A stretch of 64,000 nt of DNA from Pontibacter sp. FD36 (lineage in GTDB: Bacteria; Bacteroidota; Bacteroidia; Cytophagales; Hymenobacteraceae), in assembly GCF_015686655.1 (NCBI RefSeq), contig NZ_JADPMP010000015.1, forward strand, positions 38,754-102,753, written 5' to 3'. A program made the position numbers and the translations under genes. Under the pieces are notes generated by a model. That model made no database searches and had not been told where the DNA came from. It saw only the letters and a list, made by a program, of their open reading frames with translations. This document shows positions 61,528-64,000 of the stretch, piece after piece (position 1 is the first letter of the stretch; each line of letters starts with the position of its first letter).

Positions 61528-62157
61528 CTATATTGTCTCTAAATACTCATTATATATATACCCAAAAGAATTATCGAGCACCCCTCGAATATCCGAAGAG
61601 ATCGATACGGTATCTATGCGTTGAAATCCTACACGGTCTGGCAGCGCCGGAGCCACAGTGCCGAACTGCGCCAGCTGCTCATCCACGGCAGCTTTCAATT
61701 CATAGTTCACGGAGGACTTCAGGCGGTTTGGCAGGAACACAATCCTTACCTGCGGGTTAACGTGCTTGGCCACCTGAACAAAGAACATGGTGGACTCAAA
61801 AGTCATTTTTTCATAGGAAAACGGACAGACGATTACTTCAGCATCCTGGTATACAGCAATAAGCTCGTTCGTGTCCAGCCTGCCAGGCATGTCCATAATA
61901 ACATGCCCCCCTTGCAGACTGTCAATATGCACCTTGTATTTCGGGTACTCCTCTACCTCCATCTTGATAACCTCGTACAGTGGGTCATTGGCATACAGCT
62001 CCTTCTCCTTCTCCCATCTGGAGTAGATGGAGTCCTGAAAGTCCATATCCAGGATGATTACATTGTCCTTTTTCTCCAAGGCCAGATAGTTAGCCAGCAG
62101 TATACAGGTGGTGGACTTGCCTACCCCTCCTTTTTGGTTTGCTACTACAATTTTCAT
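61528..62157 (-). CDS. traA: ParA-family ATPase (TraA)
   Basis: Cytosolic ATPase of 209 residues with deviant Walker A KGGVGKST at 9-16, Walker A' LDMDFQDS near 36-43 and Walker B HVIMDMPGRLDT near 83-94. ParA/MinD-type; in Bacteroides transfer operons this gene is traA, which helps position or partition the element. It starts 20 bases after the relaxase stop, and the TraB-like gene follows. Confidence 0.87.
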   Translation of the reverse strand: MKIVVANQKGGVGKSTTCILLANYLALEKKDNVIILDMDFQDSIYSRWEKEKELYANDPLYEVIKMEVEEYPKYKVHIDSLQGGHVIMDMPGRLDTNELIAVYQDAEVIVCPFSYEKMTFESTMFFVQVAKHVNPQVRIVFLPNRLKSSVNYELKAAVDEQLAQFGTVAPALPDRVGFQRIDTVSISSDIRGVLDNSFGYIYNEYLETI

Positions 62158-62177
62158 GTATTAATCGTCTATGTATA

Positions 62178-63755
62178 TTATCGTTTTCGTTGATTCTTTC
62201 TCTTCCTATTCTCTCCCTGATCAGGTCCGAGGTTCGACTCCATAAGGTAAAGCATAGAAGCTGCCAGTTGACCGATGGCCCCGGAAGACTGGGTCCATGC
62301 GTCCTGCAGCCTTTCCTCTCTCGCCCGATCACTACCCTTATCGAGCTCAACAACCTTCACAGCATGAAATTCAGGCCTCTCTTTTGTCAGATCTACCCAG
62401 GCATATACCTGTTTCTGCTGATGATCAACCAGGAAGTGCTTTCCGTCTGAATGAGCGATGCTCCAGCCGCAACTGTCCAGGATTTCCTGCAGCGGCCTGC
62501 CGCTGGCAAGGCCGCTGTGCAGCTTGGCGGCCACCACCTCCTTCTCCAGAGGGTCAGAAGCCTTCGCAACCGTCAGATCTGACTGCTTTACAAAAAACAG
62601 CCTGGAAAGCAGCTTTATATCCTTATCGCTCGCCACGGTGTACTGCCGTGCCTCCTGCAGCCTTTCCTGGTAAAGCAGCTCCCTGACACGGGCCTTATCA
62701 AGCATCAGAACAGGGATGCTGCCTTCTTCATCTCCCTTGATGCGGATCTCTCCCTTTTTGTTGATCAGGAGCCCAGTTGCCTCCAGCTGTCTCTTGAAGC
62801 CGGTGTAGCACAGCCCCCTGTCTGCAGAAAGCTTGGCTATAAGCTCCCGTCCAGCCTGTATTTTATCTTCTCTGTTAACACTGGAAAGCAGCTCATCGAG
62901 CTTCATCACCTGGGAACCCTTTAGCACCTGTTTGCTGGCATGGTCGAGAATCGTGTAGCCATAGGGAGTGCTCTTCCCCTTTGCCTGGTGCACCACCAGC
63001 TCTATCCCGAACTTTTCCTTTAATAGCCCGGAGAACTGCTCCACCGTTAGGCCTCGTTTATACTTGCGGAATATGGCTTTCAGCTGCCCTACACGCGCAT
63101 TTGGTGCTTTATACTTTGCTATCCTGTCAGCAACTTCTTTCCTTGCAAAGGCATGCACCATTGAACCGTACTTAATGAACTGGTACTGCCCCTCCTTCTC
63201 CGTGACCTTCACGCCTTCCCTTTCGAGCAGTAACTTAAACTGAGCTTCAGAGGAAAATCCATATGCCAGCGTTTTAGTCAAGTATGCTTTTACCTCGTAT
63301 GCCACATCCTGCATCAGAATCTCCTGCATCACTTTCTGAGACCTTACGTTTTCATACTTGTCGTTTACCTTCTTCCCCTCTTTGCTTACCCTGGTAGACA
63401 CCATGTGTACATGGTTGTGCGCAGTATCTGAATGAAAGTAGATAAGGTAGGGGTTGTCATGGTACCCCATGCGCTGGAGGTATCCCTCCGCGATTTCCAG
63501 GAGTTCCTCCGCACTCTTCTCCCTTCCCTTACAGGAAATAATGGCATGGAACTGGGACTTTAGCACTGACTCGTTTGTGTTTGCCACCAACGTCATGTAC
63601 CTGATGTAATCCTCCTGCTTCAGGCTTCCCGCAGCCAGGTTCAAGAAACCGAAGTTCTCAGCCTTGAGCAGCTGAGCTGCACCCTGTGCTCTTTTCTCTT
63701 CATTGTAAACAACGCCATTGAACCCGGCAGCGGCAGAAAGGATTTTCACGATCAT
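62178..63755 (-). CDS. Relaxase (MobB-like, HUH nuclease)
   Basis: Mobilisation nuclease of 525 residues. The N-terminal relaxase domain has the three-histidine motif HNHVHM at 113-118 and a catalytic Tyr candidate near the N-terminus (Y17). It nicks DNA at the origin of transfer and stays bound to the 5' end. The C-terminal half is helical and charged, ending in a basic stretch (RKRKNQRKR). A GTT-rich segment in this gene looks like a tRNA arm but is coding. It starts 250 bases before the window end. No mobA-like accessory gene is visible; it may lie to the right. Confidence 0.87.
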   Translation of the reverse strand: MIVKILSAAAGFNGVVYNEEKRAQGAAQLLKAENFGFLNLAAGSLKQEDYIRYMTLVANTNESVLKSQFHAIISCKGREKSAEELLEIAEGYLQRMGYHDNPYLIYFHSDTAHNHVHMVSTRVSKEGKKVNDKYENVRSQKVMQEILMQDVAYEVKAYLTKTLAYGFSSEAQFKLLLEREGVKVTEKEGQYQFIKYGSMVHAFARKEVADRIAKYKAPNARVGQLKAIFRKYKRGLTVEQFSGLLKEKFGIELVVHQAKGKSTPYGYTILDHASKQVLKGSQVMKLDELLSSVNREDKIQAGRELIAKLSADRGLCYTGFKRQLEATGLLINKKGEIRIKGDEEGSIPVLMLDKARVRELLYQERLQEARQYTVASDKDIKLLSRLFFVKQSDLTVAKASDPLEKEVVAAKLHSGLASGRPLQEILDSCGWSIAHSDGKHFLVDHQQKQVYAWVDLTKERPEFHAVKVVELDKGSDRAREERLQDAWTQSSGAIGQLAASMLYLMESNLGPDQGENRKRKNQRKR

Positions 63756-63905
63756 AGCCCACTCATTAACGCTTCAAAAATATAACAAATAATAACTTTT
63801 GCATAAAAGCTACTATATATTATTTAACAATTTTAAACTATTACATTTTAGTTAATAGTTATTATTTTTTATTTATAACATAAAGCTTAATATTTAACAC
63901 TTAAG

Positions 63906-64000
63906 ACTTATTAATTCTTACTTATTAATTCTTACTTATTAATTCTTACTTATTAATTCTTACTTATTAATTCTTACTTATTAATTCTTACTTATTAATT
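63906..64000 (+). repeat. 14-bp tandem repeat array (iteron-like), continues beyond the window
   Basis: The unit ACTTATTAATTCTT is repeated six times without change (63906-63989) and is followed by the first 11 bases of a seventh copy at the window end. The preceding 150 bases (63756-63905) are AT-rich and contain the relaxase promoter region. Tandem iterons of this size are typical of plasmid replication or transfer origins; identification as oriV or oriT is inferred. Confidence 0.75.

Noticed and set aside
62231..62240. tRNA-like arm GGTTCGACTC
   Set aside because: It lies inside the relaxase coding frame and no matching acceptor or anticodon stem was found around it.
63906..64000. CRISPR array
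   Set aside because: The 14-bp units are directly joined with no spacers; it is a simple tandem repeat.

Overview
The window reads as DNA from a Bacteroidota bacterium, most likely of the Cytophagales (Hymenobacteraceae: Pontibacter, Rufibacter or Hymenobacter relatives). Reasons: a complete Bacteroides-type conjugation block (TraA, TraE to TraG, TraJ, TraK, TraM, TraN), few Shine-Dalgarno sequences, many short lipoprotein signals, and families such as DUF547, DUF2652, DUF3179 and DUF6503. No rRNA, tRNA or CRISPR array was seen. Conjugation genes, a ParA ATPase and 14-bp tandem repeats at the right edge suggest a conjugative plasmid or integrated conjugative element; which one cannot be decided here.

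Layout. 1-1465: end of a flavodoxin-like reductase gene, then egtD. 1600-5728 (minus): an arsenosugar operon (peroxidase-like protein, radical SAM ArsS, PiT transporter, ArsM methyltransferase, VKOR-like protein). 6024-9439: two Crp/Fnr regulators around a GH15 hydrolase. 9445-18038 (minus): lipoprotein, small Cys protein, then a tight operon of a membrane GT2, a NosR/NapH-like ferredoxin membrane protein, a FAD oxidoreductase, the TIGR04283 and TIGR04282 arsenosugar-type glycosyltransferases, a DUF547 lipoprotein and a glycosyltransferase relic. 18316-28137: membrane protein, GH63-type glucosidase, DUF2652 protein, lipoproteins, AhpD-like protein, sugar-dehydrogenase-like lipoprotein, SDR, hydrolase and cupin. 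28183-30215: a fumarylacetoacetate hydrolase gene split by a 1,180-bp IS481-type element. 30553-33171: mercury/metal genes (Cys-rich protein, MerTP fusion, ArsR regulator, divergent flavoprotein). 33437-42780: stress and redox genes, including an OsmC pseudogene beside an intact hydrolase-OsmC fusion. 43054-45895: a second glycosyltransferase group. 46000-48069: isochorismatase-PRC fusion and a tail-anchored SDR. 48070-49174: about 1.1 kb of non-coding DNA with a ThiF/E1-like gene relic. 49175-63755 (minus): conjugation genes and relaxase. 63906-64000: the repeat array.

How it works together. Eight copies of one CRP-geometry palindrome, TGTCG-N6-(C/T)GACA, lie in intergenic DNA from 5.9 to 48.3 kb. 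They sit upstream of the arsenosugar operon, GH15 and crp genes, DUF547-glycosyltransferase operon, glycosyltransferase relic, AhpD-like and sugar-dehydrogenase-like genes, DUF3179 gene, thioredoxin-like gene and tail-anchored SDR. The window also encodes two Crp/Fnr proteins with nearly identical recognition helices. The simplest reading is a single Crp/Fnr regulon that ties arsenosugar synthesis to redox and stress functions. The regulon is inferred from sequence only; it is the most interesting signal in the window.
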